This document shows positions 8,060 to 16,050 of a stretch of DNA of 64,000 nucleotides, one piece after another (the stretch's first letter is position 1; the number at the start of each line of letters is the position of its first letter). A program made the position numbers and the translations under genes. Origin of the DNA: Saccharothrix sp. ST-888 (GTDB lineage Bacteria; Actinomycetota; Actinomycetes; Streptomycetales; Streptomycetaceae); assembly GCF_000955975.1 (NCBI RefSeq), contig NZ_JYJF01000006.1, positions 57,420 through 121,419 on the forward strand. Reading direction: 5' to 3'. Below the pieces are notes generated by a model. The model did not search any database. It was not told where the DNA came from and saw only the letters and a program-made list of their open reading frames with translations.

Positions 8060-8959
8060 ATGGCTCTGGAACTGCGTCATCTGCGCTACCTGCTCGCGGT
8101 GGCCGAACACGGCAACTTCACCCGCGCCGCCGAGGACCTGCGGATCTCCCAACCGACCCTGTCCCAGCAGATCAAGCAGCTGGAACGGACCGTCGGCGTG
8201 CAGCTGTTGGACCGCTCCGGACGGGCGGTGCGTCCGACCGACGCCGGCCTCGCCTACCTCCACTACGCCCGGCGCGCCCTCCAGGACCTCGCCGCCGCCG
8301 AACGTGCCGTCCACGATGTGCAGGACCTCTCCCGGGGCAGCGTTCGGCTGGCGATGACACCCACGTTCACCGCCTATCTGATCGGCCCCCTCGCCGAACT
8401 GCTGCACGCCCGTCATCCAGGAATCGCCCTGGACGTCAGGGACATGACGCAGGATCAGCTGGAGACGGCGCTGCTGGCCGACGAACTCGACCTCGGCATC
8501 GCCTTCCACCGGCCCCACCCGCCGGGGATCACCGGCACCGAGCTGTTCGCCGAGACCCTCAGCCTCGTCGTCGGCACCTGCCACCCCAGCGCCGACCGCA
8601 CCGAGCCGCTACCGGTGCGCGAACTCGACCGACACCCCCTGGCCCTGCTCAGCGGCGACTTCGCCACCCGGGTCCACATCGACGCCTACCTCGCCCGGCA
8701 CGGCGCGACGCCACGGATCATGGTGGAGGCCAACTCGATCAGCGCCCTCACCGAGATCGTCCAGCGCACCCCCCTCGCCACCGTGCTGCCCGACGCCATC
8801 GCGCACCACCACCCTCGGCTGCGCCCGATCCCGCTGGAGCCCGCCCTTCCGGCGCGCACGGTCACCCTGCTCCGCCGGGAGACCGCCTACCGGAGCGCTG
8901 CCGCCCGCGCGTTCACCGCGCTGACGTGCCGCTGGGCCGAGGGGCGGGACTCCCGCTGA
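8060..8959 (+). CDS. cynR: LysR-type transcriptional regulator, probable cyanate-responsive CynR
   Basis: A 299-residue LysR protein. The N-terminal winged helix (ELRHLRYLLAVAEHGNFTRA, then LRISQPTLSQQIKQLE) is followed by the effector domain beginning RGSVRLAMTPTFTAYLIGPL. The N-terminal reading and the AMTPTFTAYLIGPLAELLHAR segment resemble E. coli CynR. ATG at 8060 starts the conserved part; an upstream in-frame start at 8006 would add 18 unrelated residues. Divergence from cynT-cynS supports a role as cyanate-dependent activator of that unit. The effector is inferred from context. Confidence 0.85.
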   Translation: MALELRHLRYLLAVAEHGNFTRAAEDLRISQPTLSQQIKQLERTVGVQLLDRSGRAVRPTDAGLAYLHYARRALQDLAAAERAVHDVQDLSRGSVRLAMTPTFTAYLIGPLAELLHARHPGIALDVRDMTQDQLETALLADELDLGIAFHRPHPPGITGTELFAETLSLVVGTCHPSADRTEPLPVRELDRHPLALLSGDFATRVHIDAYLARHGATPRIMVEANSISALTEIVQRTPLATVLPDAIAHHHPRLRPIPLEPALPARTVTLLRRETAYRSAAARAFTALTCRWAEGRDSR

Positions 8960-8996
8960 ACCCGCCGCTGCCGACCGGGCGGTGGGGCGGCGGCCG

Positions 8997-9371
8997 TCAC
9001 TGAGTGCGCAGTCGCTCCAGGTCGCGCCGGTCGCGCTTGGTGGGCCGCCCGGTGCCCCGGTCGCGCAGGCCGACCGAGGCGGCCTCCTCGCGGGCGGGCG
9101 GCGGCGGGCTGTTGTCCACGAAGCACTCGGCGGCGACTCCCGCGCCGACCCGCTTGGCGATCACCCGCGAGACGACCACGATCCGCTCCCGGCCTTCGTG
9201 CTGGAGCCGCACCTCGTCCCCGGGCCGGACCAGCTGCGCCGGTTTGACGCGCGTGCCGTTGACGCGGACGTGCCCCGCCCGGCAGGCGGCTGCCGCCAGC
9301 GAGCGGGTCTTGGTCAGCCGGACCGACCAGATCCAGCTGTCGACGCGTACGGTTCCCTCGTCCGAAGTCAT
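8997..9371 (-). CDS. hslR: S4-domain RNA-binding protein, Hsp15 family
   Basis: A 124-residue protein with an S4 RNA-binding domain over residues 9-70 (VDSWIWSVRLTKTRSLAAAA, VRVNGTRVKPAQLVRPGDEV) and a basic tail ending RPTKRDRRDLERLRTQ, the architecture of Hsp15. In E. coli Hsp15 binds stalled 50S subunits carrying nascent peptide. It is convergent with the LysR gene (38 nt apart) and starts at ATG 9371. Role here is by family only. Confidence 0.88.
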   Translation of the reverse strand: MTSDEGTVRVDSWIWSVRLTKTRSLAAAACRAGHVRVNGTRVKPAQLVRPGDEVRLQHEGRERIVVVSRVIAKRVGAGVAAECFVDNSPPPPAREEAASVGLRDRGTGRPTKRDRRDLERLRTQ

Positions 9372-9472
9372 ACCTCAGACCCTATGGCCTGCGCGGCGGT
9401 GCCCGGAGGTCCGGGATCGCCCCACGGCACCGGACCGCCCGGCCCTCCGCCAGTGCTGCCGATGGGAGCCCG

Positions 9473-9665
9473 TCAGCGGCTGAGGGCGGTACTGCCCTGC
9501 GGGCCGATGCCGCGCAGCAGGGTGTCGACCACGAGGGTCGCCAACTCGTCGACGTCGTCGGACTCGTCGGCCCGGTCGGTGCGGTCGGTGCGGTTCTGGG
9601 CGGCCTCGTGGATCAGGGCGTAGTAGACGCGGCGGGCCAGAGCAAGGTGACCGCCGACGTGGGGC
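9473..9665 (-). pseudogene. Possible C-terminal remnant of a TetR-family regulator
   Basis: The minus frame ending at 9473 reads GHLALARRVYYALIHEAAQN, a run of Asp/Arg residues, then VDELATLVVDTLLRGIGPQG. This resembles the last two helices of TetR-family ligand domains. Upstream the frame becomes Pro/Arg/Asp-rich with no helix-turn-helix and no start. I infer a truncated regulator; the likeness is weak and short. Confidence 0.35.
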
Positions 9666-9801
9666 GCCGGCGGCGTGTGCTCCGGGCGGTCAGCCGGCCG
9701 GTCACCGTGCGCGGAGCGGTCGGCGGTCCGGGCCGGGTTCCGTGCCGCCGGTGCGGGCGAGTCCGCTGAGGAGCCGGGCCGAGGGCCGTTACCTTTCCTT
9801 C

Positions 9802-10176
9802 GTGACGAACCATCAACCGGATGCCGATCCGGACGCGACCATTGCCCGCACCGCCGTCTACGAGTACCTCACCGCGCGCTCGGAGCACTGGCGGCAGCTC
9901 GCCATCGCCACCCACGACGGTGACCGGCAGGCGATCTATCACGCCGCCGAGAACCGGCTGACCCGCTGGCGCGAGCAGGGGACGCTGGACAGTTGGGTGG
10001 CCAACGACGTTCTCGAGGCCGCCAAGCAGAACGCGGCCCGCGAGCACAGCGAGGCGCTGGCCACGCCGGTCGGCAGCGCCGTGAGCGAGGCCGCGGTCCA
10101 GCGGGTGCAGGCGATCCGGCGCTGGTGCCGCGCGCAGGGCTACGTCCTGAGTGACGACGTGACCGAAGGGGAGTGA
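9802..10176 (+). CDS. Hypothetical cytosolic protein
   Basis: A 124-residue protein I do not recognise. It is mostly helical, with TARSEHWRQLAIATHDGDRQ, HAAENRLTRWREQGTL and AIRRWCRAQGYVLSDDV. There is no signal peptide or membrane segment, and one cysteine (in RRWCRAQGY). GTG at 9802 is chosen because the residues before it in the open frame are Arg/Pro-rich and unlike protein. Codon bias is strong in this frame. It lies convergent to the TetR gene at 10270-11028 and is probably monocistronic. Confidence 0.6.
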   Translation: MTNHQPDADPDATIARTAVYEYLTARSEHWRQLAIATHDGDRQAIYHAAENRLTRWREQGTLDSWVANDVLEAAKQNAAREHSEALATPVGSAVSEAAVQRVQAIRRWCRAQGYVLSDDVTEGE

Positions 10177-10269
10177 GGGCGCCGCGCGGCACGAGTTCGT
10201 CGTCCACCCGGGTAGCGGCCACGGGCGGGGGCCGGAGCCGCGGCGGTCGGTGCCCGATCGGCTGTCGAT

Positions 10270-11028
10270 TCAGCTGTCGATCTCCCAGACGCCGGTGAAG
10301 ACCTCGTCCAGTTCCTCCTGCCGGGTGGGCAGCCCGGGGAGCGGCTGGGGCGGCCCGGCGCGGAAGGAGTCGAGGACGAGGGCGAGGTAGCGGCGCCAGG
10401 CGTCGGGGTGGACCGAGGCGAAGGCGGGGACGGCGCGGCAGATCGGTCCCATCACCACCAGCAGGTCGATCGGGGTGACGTCGGTGCGCAGGGTGCCCTG
10501 CTCCTGGGCTCGGGTGACCAGGGCGGAGACGGTCCGGGTGTTGCGCTCGATGGTGTCGGCGAGCGCCTTGACGTCCGGGTTGCTCATGGTGACCAGGTCG
10601 TTGATGCCCCGGTCGGCGGCGACCAGGGCGAAGATCCGCTCGAAGTAGCGGGTCAGCGCGGTCCAGGCGTCCTCGATCCGCAGCACCTCCTCGGCGGCGT
10701 CCGCGAGTCCGGCCAGCGCCTCGGCGAACACCTCCTCGATCAGTGAGTCCCTGGTCGGGAAGCGCCGGTAGAGGGTCGCGTTGCCGACACCCGCCCGGCG
10801 CGCGATCAGGTCCAGCGGTGCGCCGAGGCCCTGTTCGGCGAACACCTCGCGGGCGGCGGCCAGCAGCAGTTCCCGGTTGCGCTGCGCGTCCCGCCGCAGT
10901 CCCGTGGACGCGGCGCCGGGCCCGGCTCCCAGGGCGGTCGACGCGGTGCCCGGCCGTCCTGCGGTCCCCTTCCGTTCTCCCCCCGCGGTGCCGGGGTGAG
11001 GTGCCTGCCTGTCGGTGTGCTCTGCCAT
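10270..11028 (-). CDS. TetR-family transcriptional regulator, divergent from orphan qcrB
   Basis: A 252-residue repressor-type protein. A 43-residue disordered Pro/Gly/Thr tail precedes the helix-turn-helix (residues about 45-95: RRDAQRNRELLLAAAREVFA, LDLIARRAGVGNATLYRRFP), followed by an all-helical ligand domain. It is transcribed away from the cytochrome b gene at 11147. The 118-nt intergenic region contains two copies of GGGGA-N4-TCCCCGTTT, so it most likely represses itself and qcrB. Such a regulator next to a respiratory cytochrome gene is unusual. The ligand is unknown. Confidence 0.9.
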   Translation of the reverse strand: MAEHTDRQAPHPGTAGGERKGTAGRPGTASTALGAGPGAASTGLRRDAQRNRELLLAAAREVFAEQGLGAPLDLIARRAGVGNATLYRRFPTRDSLIEEVFAEALAGLADAAEEVLRIEDAWTALTRYFERIFALVAADRGINDLVTMSNPDVKALADTIERNTRTVSALVTRAQEQGTLRTDVTPIDLLVVMGPICRAVPAFASVHPDAWRRYLALVLDSFRAGPPQPLPGLPTRQEELDEVFTGVWEIDS

Positions 11029-11049
11029 GGCACGACCCTAACAGCATGC

Positions 11050-11104
11050 GGGGACTGCTCCCCGTTTACGGTAGAGTCCGACTCGGAATCGGGGAGTAGT
11101 CCCC
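11050..11104. promoter_or_regulatory. Twin TetR operator candidates
   Basis: Two palindromes, 11050-11063 and 11091-11104, both GGGGA-N4-TCCCC and both followed by CGTTT, spaced 41 bp (about four helix turns). They lie in the divergent region between the TetR gene and the second qcrB. Function as binding sites is inferred from symmetry, duplication and position. Confidence 0.65.
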
Positions 11105-11146
11105 GTTTTGATCCTGCTGTGTTCCCTCGATCGACAGGGGTGTGTG

Positions 11147-12766
11147 ATGCCTTCAACCCGGACGGCCTCGCGCGGCGTCAGGGCCGCCGACCGGGCGGAC
11201 GGCCGACTGGGGGTCTACTCCCTCGCCCGGGCCAACCTGCGCAAGATCTTCCCGGACCACTGGTCCTTCATGCTGGGCGAGATCTGCCTCTACAGCTTCG
11301 TCGTCATCATCCTCACGGGTGTGTACCTGACGCTGTTCTTCAAGCCGAGCATGGCCGAGGTGGTCTACCACGGCCCTTACGCCCCGCTCGACGGCATCAA
11401 GATGTCCGAGGCGTACGCCTCGACCATGAACATCAGTTTCGAGGTCCGCGGTGGCCTGCTGATCCGTCAGATCCACCACTGGGCCGCGCTGGTGTTCGCG
11501 GCCGCGATGTTCGTGCACATGATGCGGGTCTTCTTCACCGGGGCGTTCCGCAAGCCGCGCGAGATCAACTGGGTCTTCGGCTTCCTGCTGCTCTTCCTCG
11601 GCATGCTGGACGGCTTCTTCGGCTACTCGCTCCCAGACGACCTGCTGTCGGGCACCGGTATCCGCTTCATCGAGGGAACCGTCCTGGCACTGCCACTGAT
11701 AGGCACCTATGTGCAGATGTTCCTGTTCGGCGGCGAGTTCCCCGGCACCGACATCGTGCCGCGGTTCTTCACCCTGCACGTGCTGCTGATCCCGGGCATC
11801 ATGCTGGGCCTGCTGGTGGCGCACCTGATCCTGGTCTTCTACCACAAGCACACCCAGTGGGCCGGGCCCGGACGCACCGAGAAGAACGTGGTCGGCATGC
11901 CGCTGATGCCGGTCTACCTGGCCAAGGCCGGCGGGTTCTTCTTCCTGGTCTTCGGCATCGTCGTGGTCATCTCCGCGATCGCCACGATCAACCCGATCTG
12001 GGCGTACGGCCCCTACCGTCCGGACCAGGTGTCCACCGACGCCCAGCCGGACTGGTACATGGGCTTCGCCGAAGGACTGATCCGCGTCATGCCGGGCTGG
12101 GAGGTCCGGGCGCTGGGCCACACCCTCAACCTGGGCATCCTCATCCCCTTCCTGCTCTTCCCGCTGGTGCTCGGCGCCATCGCGGTCTACCCGTTCATCG
12201 AGGCGTGGATCACCCGCGACACCCGCGAGCGGCACCTGCTGGACCGGCCGCGCAACGCGCCGGTCCGGACCGCGCTCGGCGCCGCCTGGATCAGCCTCTA
12301 CCTGGTCCTGCTGGCGGGCGGCGGTAACGACCTGTTCGCCACCCACCTGCACCTCTCGCTCAACGCGATCACCTACGCGGTGCGGATCGGCGCCTTCGCG
12401 GTACCGGTCGCCGTCTTCGTGGTCACCAAGCGGTGGTGCCTCGGCCTCCAGCGCCGCGACCGGGACGAGGTACTGCACGGCCGTGAGAGCGGAATCATCA
12501 AGCGTCTGCCGCACGGTGAGTTCGTCGAGGTCCACCAGTCGCTGGCAGCGGAGCAGTTGCACCGGCTGACCGTGCACGAGCAGCACCGGCCGCTCGAACT
12601 CCAGGCCCGGACCGACGGGAACGGCGTCGCACGGAAGGCCGGCCCGCTCACCCGGACCCGGGCCCGGCTGTCCGCGGCGTACTTCGGCCCTGGTGGCCAG
12701 ACGGCCAAGCCCACCCCGGCCGAGTACCACGAGCCGGCCGGCGGACAGCACTCGAACACCCGCTGA
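11147..12766 (+). CDS. qcrB: Orphan cytochrome b subunit (second QcrB paralog)
   Basis: A 539-residue diheme cytochrome b. Heme-ligand candidates are His110/111 and His124 in the second helix and His211 and His226 in the fourth. The quinol-site loop is PDWY at residues 301-304. A roughly 120-residue hydrophilic C-terminal tail follows the last helix, as in actinobacterial QcrB. ATG at 11147 is preceded by GACAGGGG; the open frame begins at 11108, but those residues are not conserved. No Rieske (qcrA) or diheme cytochrome c (qcrC) gene adjoins it. It stands alone behind TetR-type operators, so it is either a replacement subunit for the housekeeping complex or part of a separate electron route. 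Confidence 0.92.
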   Translation: MPSTRTASRGVRAADRADGRLGVYSLARANLRKIFPDHWSFMLGEICLYSFVVIILTGVYLTLFFKPSMAEVVYHGPYAPLDGIKMSEAYASTMNISFEVRGGLLIRQIHHWAALVFAAAMFVHMMRVFFTGAFRKPREINWVFGFLLLFLGMLDGFFGYSLPDDLLSGTGIRFIEGTVLALPLIGTYVQMFLFGGEFPGTDIVPRFFTLHVLLIPGIMLGLLVAHLILVFYHKHTQWAGPGRTEKNVVGMPLMPVYLAKAGGFFFLVFGIVVVISAIATINPIWAYGPYRPDQVSTDAQPDWYMGFAEGLIRVMPGWEVRALGHTLNLGILIPFLLFPLVLGAIAVYPFIEAWITRDTRERHLLDRPRNAPVRTALGAAWISLYLVLLAGGGNDLFATHLHLSLNAITYAVRIGAFAVPVAVFVVTKRWCLGLQRRDRDEVLHGRESGIIKRLPHGEFVEVHQSLAAEQLHRLTVHEQHRPLELQARTDGNGVARKAGPLTRTRARLSAAYFGPGGQTAKPTPAEYHEPAGGQHSNTR

Positions 12767-12811
12767 TCCCGGACGACTTCGAACCACCTCGGATGATCTC
12801 GGAGCTGTGAC

Positions 12812-13279
12812 ATGACGACGACAGCGCTCCACGGGGAGCCGGCCGTTCGGCGCCGGACCGCACAACTGGCGGCCCACCGGAACCTGTTGCTCACCACCGC
12901 GGACGGCACCCCGCTGACCGCCCCGACCTGGGTGGTCCCGGACGGCGCGGCGCTCGGGCTCTGGCTCCCGGCCGACAGCCCGGCCGTCCGGCAGGTGTCG
13001 CGGCGCCTGCGGGTGTTCGTCGTCCCGTGCGACGGCCACGGCAACCCGAGCGGAGCCCGGACGCCCGCCCGCGCCGCCGTCTGCGACCCGGACACCACGG
13101 CACGTTACCGGACTTCGCTGATCAACAAGTACGGCCTCACCGCCCTGCTCCGGCTGGCCCGCAGCCGCCTGCGGAGCGGTCTGGACGGCACCGTCGGCAT
13201 CCGGCTCACCCTGGTCGGCCAGGAGAGCCTGCTGAGCGCCGAACCCTGGCGGCCGTCGGGCTGGTACAGCCTCAACTAG
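12812..13279 (+). CDS. Split-barrel flavin/F420-binding (PPOX class) protein
   Basis: A 155-residue protein resembling the actinobacterial pyridoxamine 5-phosphate oxidase-like split-barrel family: TTADGTPLTAPTWVVPDG, then LGLWLPADSPAVRQVSRRLR, RVFVVPCDGHGNPSGARTPA. Members bind FMN or F420 and reduce small molecules; this one is somewhat divergent. ATG at 12812 has GGAG 7 nt upstream. It starts 45 nt after qcrB on the same strand and is followed by a terminator, so it is probably co-transcribed with qcrB under TetR control. Confidence 0.65.
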   Translation: MTTTALHGEPAVRRRTAQLAAHRNLLLTTADGTPLTAPTWVVPDGAALGLWLPADSPAVRQVSRRLRVFVVPCDGHGNPSGARTPARAAVCDPDTTARYRTSLINKYGLTALLRLARSRLRSGLDGTVGIRLTLVGQESLLSAEPWRPSGWYSLN

Positions 13280-13320
13280 GCGCCGCCCCGGCCGATCCCG
13301 GTGGTACGGGAACCATGCGA

Positions 13321-13349
13321 GCAGCCCCGCCGCAGTGCAGCGGGGCTGC
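13321..13349 (+). terminator. Intrinsic terminator after the qcrB-PPOX unit
   Basis: Perfect 10-bp inverted repeat (13321-13330 with 13340-13349) around a 9-nt loop, 41 nt downstream of the PPOX gene stop. Confidence 0.7.
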
Positions 13350-13542
13350 CCGAGCGGTTCCCGGCCGGCACCGCCCGGATTCACCATTTGGTGGGAAGCG
13401 CCCGGCGTTCTGCGCGCCGCGGGCATGACCGACCGTAGTCTCTGATAGTCAGTCAGTCGCCGTGCCCACGGGTATCTCCGGCGCGGCCCACGCCTCTTCG
13501 CGCATCGGCGCGGGTGGATGTCCTGACAGAAACGAGGTCTTC

Positions 13543-14499
13543 GTGTCACTGGCAGCCCCGTCCTGTGCCGTCGTGCGTTCCACCGCCCTCCCGGCCGAGG
13601 TGTCGAGCCACCGATGGCAGGGGTACAACTGCGAGTCGCGGCTGGTGCGGACGAGCGCGCCGCGCATCGCACCGGTGCTGCTGATCGGCGGCGCGTTCCA
13701 GACCAAGGAGACCTGGGGCAGGTTCGAGCGCGAGTTCCTCGAACACGCGGACGTGCTCACGGTCGATCCACCCGGCTGGGGAGCGGGCGGAGTCCTGCCC
13801 GACCGGTACGGTGCCGACTTCCTCGCCGACGCCCTGTGCCACATGCTGGCCGAGACCGGGCTGCCGCCCGCCAACATCGTCAGCGGCTCGTACGGCACCG
13901 CCATCGCCTACCGGCTGGCGCAGCGCCACCCGGAGCGGGTCCGGCGGATAGTGCTGATCGGCACCATGACGTCCATCCCCGAGCACGCCCGGATCGCGAT
14001 GCGCCGGACCATGGACTTCCTGGCCGCCCGGCGGATGCAGGAGTTCGCCGAGGCGTCGGTCGAGGTGCTGATGAACGCCGACGGCGTCGCGTCCGTCACC
14101 GCCGGGGCGCGGGTGCGCCGGTTCCTGCTGCGCCGACTGCTCAACCTGGCGGCGGACGAGGTCGAGCAGACCTTCGCCAACACCCACCGCCTGCTCAAGC
14201 ACGAGATGGTCGACCCGAGCCGGGCCCCGGCCGTGCCGGTCCTGGTCACCACCGGGGAGCACGACACCTTCACCACGCCGGACCTGTGCCGGGCGCTGGC
14301 CGCCACCTGCTCGGACAGCTGGTTCGCGGAGGTGGCCGACGCCGACCACATGCTGCACCTGGAGCGGACCGCCGAAGTCGCCGACCTGGCCACCCGGTTC
14401 CTGGCGGGGGAGTCCCTGGCCGGGCTCGCGTACTGCCGGAGCGTCGAGCGGATCTCCCGGCCCGGTGCGCTCCGCTGGGAGCAGCCCACCGGCCCGTAA
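13543..14499 (+). CDS. Alpha/beta hydrolase
   Basis: A 318-residue alpha/beta-hydrolase-fold protein. The oxyanion region is LLIGGAFQTKETW, the nucleophile is Ser116 in the elbow VSGSYGTA, the acid is probably Asp in TTGEHDTF, and the histidine is in ADADHMLHLE. The elbow is S-x-S-x-G rather than strict G-x-S-x-G. GTG 13543 follows GAGG by 7 nt; an in-frame ATG at 13462 would add 27 unconserved residues. It is first in a same-strand series with a GT1 glycosyltransferase and a WS/DGAT acyltransferase, suggesting a role in making or trimming an acylated glycoside. Substrate unknown. Confidence 0.8.
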   Translation: MSLAAPSCAVVRSTALPAEVSSHRWQGYNCESRLVRTSAPRIAPVLLIGGAFQTKETWGRFEREFLEHADVLTVDPPGWGAGGVLPDRYGADFLADALCHMLAETGLPPANIVSGSYGTAIAYRLAQRHPERVRRIVLIGTMTSIPEHARIAMRRTMDFLAARRMQEFAEASVEVLMNADGVASVTAGARVRRFLLRRLLNLAADEVEQTFANTHRLLKHEMVDPSRAPAVPVLVTTGEHDTFTTPDLCRALAATCSDSWFAEVADADHMLHLERTAEVADLATRFLAGESLAGLAYCRSVERISRPGALRWEQPTGP

Positions 14500-14594
14500 C
14501 CGGCCCGGGCCCCGGATCGTTGGCAGACGACGGTTCGTCCGGGCTCGTTCGGGTACCACCGGTTCCGTCGATCGGCAGCAGGAGGCCCACGGGA

Positions 14595-15857
14595 ATGCGT
14601 ATCCAGCTCATCACGGTGGGCACGATGGGCTCGGTCGCGCCGTACACCGGCCTCGGGCACCGGCTCGCGGACGAAGGCCACGAGGTGGAGATCGTCACCC
14701 ACGCGAAGTTCGCCGAGGTGGTGGGCTGTTGCGGTCTGCGGATGCGCCCGCTGGCGGCGGACCCGTTCGAGGCGCTGATCGGGGCGCACAGCCGCCTCCA
14801 GGGCGCACAGGGCTCGCCGGACGCCCCTGGTGCGCTCCGCGCGCTGTGGTCGCTCCGGAGTGCCACCGGGCTGGCCACCCTCGGGCTCGTCGACGGAATC
14901 CTCGACGCGGTGGACCCGACCGCGGACCTGATCCTGCTGTCCACCCTCGCCGCCCCGATCGGCGCCCAGGTCGCGGAGTACCACCGGATCCCGAGCATCG
15001 GGGTCTTCCTCCAACCCGAGGTTCCCACCCGGGAGTTCGCCCCGTGCGCGACGGCCTGGCGGCCACCCGGGCGCGCCAATCTGCTGCGCGGCCGAGCGGC
15101 CAACGTCCTGCTCGACAGCTTCTACGGCGCCGCACGCCGCCGACTGCACACGCGGCTCGGACTCACCCACCGCAGCGGTCACCGACTGCGCAGCGCGCGC
15201 GAGCGGAACCGGTGGCCGATCTGGCACGGGTACAGCCCCTCCGTCGTCCCCCGCCCGGCGGACTGGCGGCCGGGGCTGCACGTGGCCGGCTACTGGTGGC
15301 CGCACGAGTGCCCGAACTGGCAACCACCCGCGCTGGTGGCCGACTTCCTCACGGCCGGACCGCCCCCGGTGCTGATCGGCTTCGGCAGCATGATGCCCGG
15401 CGACCCGCGACGGCTCGGCGAGATCGCGGCTCGCGCGCTGCGGCAGGCCGGGCTGCGCGGGATCGTCCAGTCCGGCTCGGTCGGGCTCTCGGTGGTCGAC
15501 GACGACGTGATCACCGTCGGCGCCCTGCCGCACGGCTGGCTGATGCCGCGCACGGCCGCCGTGGTCCACCACGCCGGGGCCGGCACCACGGCCGCCGCCC
15601 TGCGCGCGGGCGTGCCCGCCGTGCCCGTGCCGGTGATGACCGACCAGCCCTGGTGGGCGGCCCGGCTGGTCCAACTGGGCGTCAGCCCGCAGGTCCTGCC
15701 CTGCACCGAGCTCACCGCCGGGCGCCTGGCCGAGGCCCTGGGCCGGGCGACCGGGGACGCCGGCTTCGCCAGGCGCTCGGGCGCTCTCGCCGCCCGGCTG
15801 GCGGACGAGGACGGGTCCGGCGCGGTCGCCCGCGCGGTCGCCGAACTCGCCGGCTGA
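14595..15857 (+). CDS. GT1-family glycosyltransferase (sterol glucosyltransferase/MGT-like)
   Basis: A 420-residue GT-B enzyme. The N-terminal acceptor half begins MRIQLITVGTMGSVAPYTGL. The C-terminal donor half has PVLIGFGSMMPGD and the nucleotide-sugar motif VVHHAGAGTTAAALRAGVPA followed by PVPVMTDQPWWAARL. These are typical of UGTs acting on sterols, hopanoids or polyketide aglycones. ATG 14595 has GGAGG about 9 nt upstream. It lies 95 nt after the hydrolase gene and before a WS/DGAT gene, which suggests glycosylation of a lipid that is then acylated. The sugar and acceptor cannot be read. Confidence 0.85.
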   Translation: MRIQLITVGTMGSVAPYTGLGHRLADEGHEVEIVTHAKFAEVVGCCGLRMRPLAADPFEALIGAHSRLQGAQGSPDAPGALRALWSLRSATGLATLGLVDGILDAVDPTADLILLSTLAAPIGAQVAEYHRIPSIGVFLQPEVPTREFAPCATAWRPPGRANLLRGRAANVLLDSFYGAARRRLHTRLGLTHRSGHRLRSARERNRWPIWHGYSPSVVPRPADWRPGLHVAGYWWPHECPNWQPPALVADFLTAGPPPVLIGFGSMMPGDPRRLGEIAARALRQAGLRGIVQSGSVGLSVVDDDVITVGALPHGWLMPRTAAVVHHAGAGTTAAALRAGVPAVPVPVMTDQPWWAARLVQLGVSPQVLPCTELTAGRLAEALGRATGDAGFARRSGALAARLADEDGSGAVARAVAELAG

Positions 15858-15875
15858 CCCTGCGGCCGCCGTGGC

Positions 15876-15987
15876 TGCCACGACCGTGACGGCTGTCGGA
15901 GCTGCTACGACATGCCAGGCCGGTCGAAGGCGTTACGGCATGCCAGGGCTGTCGCACCTGCTACGACACGCCAGGGCTGTCGTACCT
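15876..15987. repeat. 28-bp imperfect tandem repeat, three clear copies and one degenerate
   Basis: Units at 15904-15931, 15932-15959 and 15960-15987 share the core GNTACGNCANGCCAGG. A weaker unit precedes at 15876-15903. The 28-bp period is not a multiple of three and the block lies between the GT1 stop and the GTG start at 16051, so it is not protein repeat coding. It may bind a regulator or simply be replication slippage. Confidence 0.65.
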
Positions 15988-16050
15988 GCTCCGGCTGTGA
16001 CCGGCGTGCGGACAGAACTCCCGAGCCCCCCACGGACAGAGGACACCGCT

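Noticed and set aside
11153..13672. An 839-codon minus-strand frame opposite qcrB
   Set aside because: Antisense shadow of the clearly coding qcrB and PPOX genes.
15876..15987. Tandem 28-bp units as a CRISPR array
   Set aside because: Units are directly abutting with no spacers and no cas genes are in the window.
15871..16050. N-terminal extension of the WS/DGAT protein
   Set aside because: It would translate the tandem repeats and lacks family likeness; GTG 16051 has a proper ribosome site.
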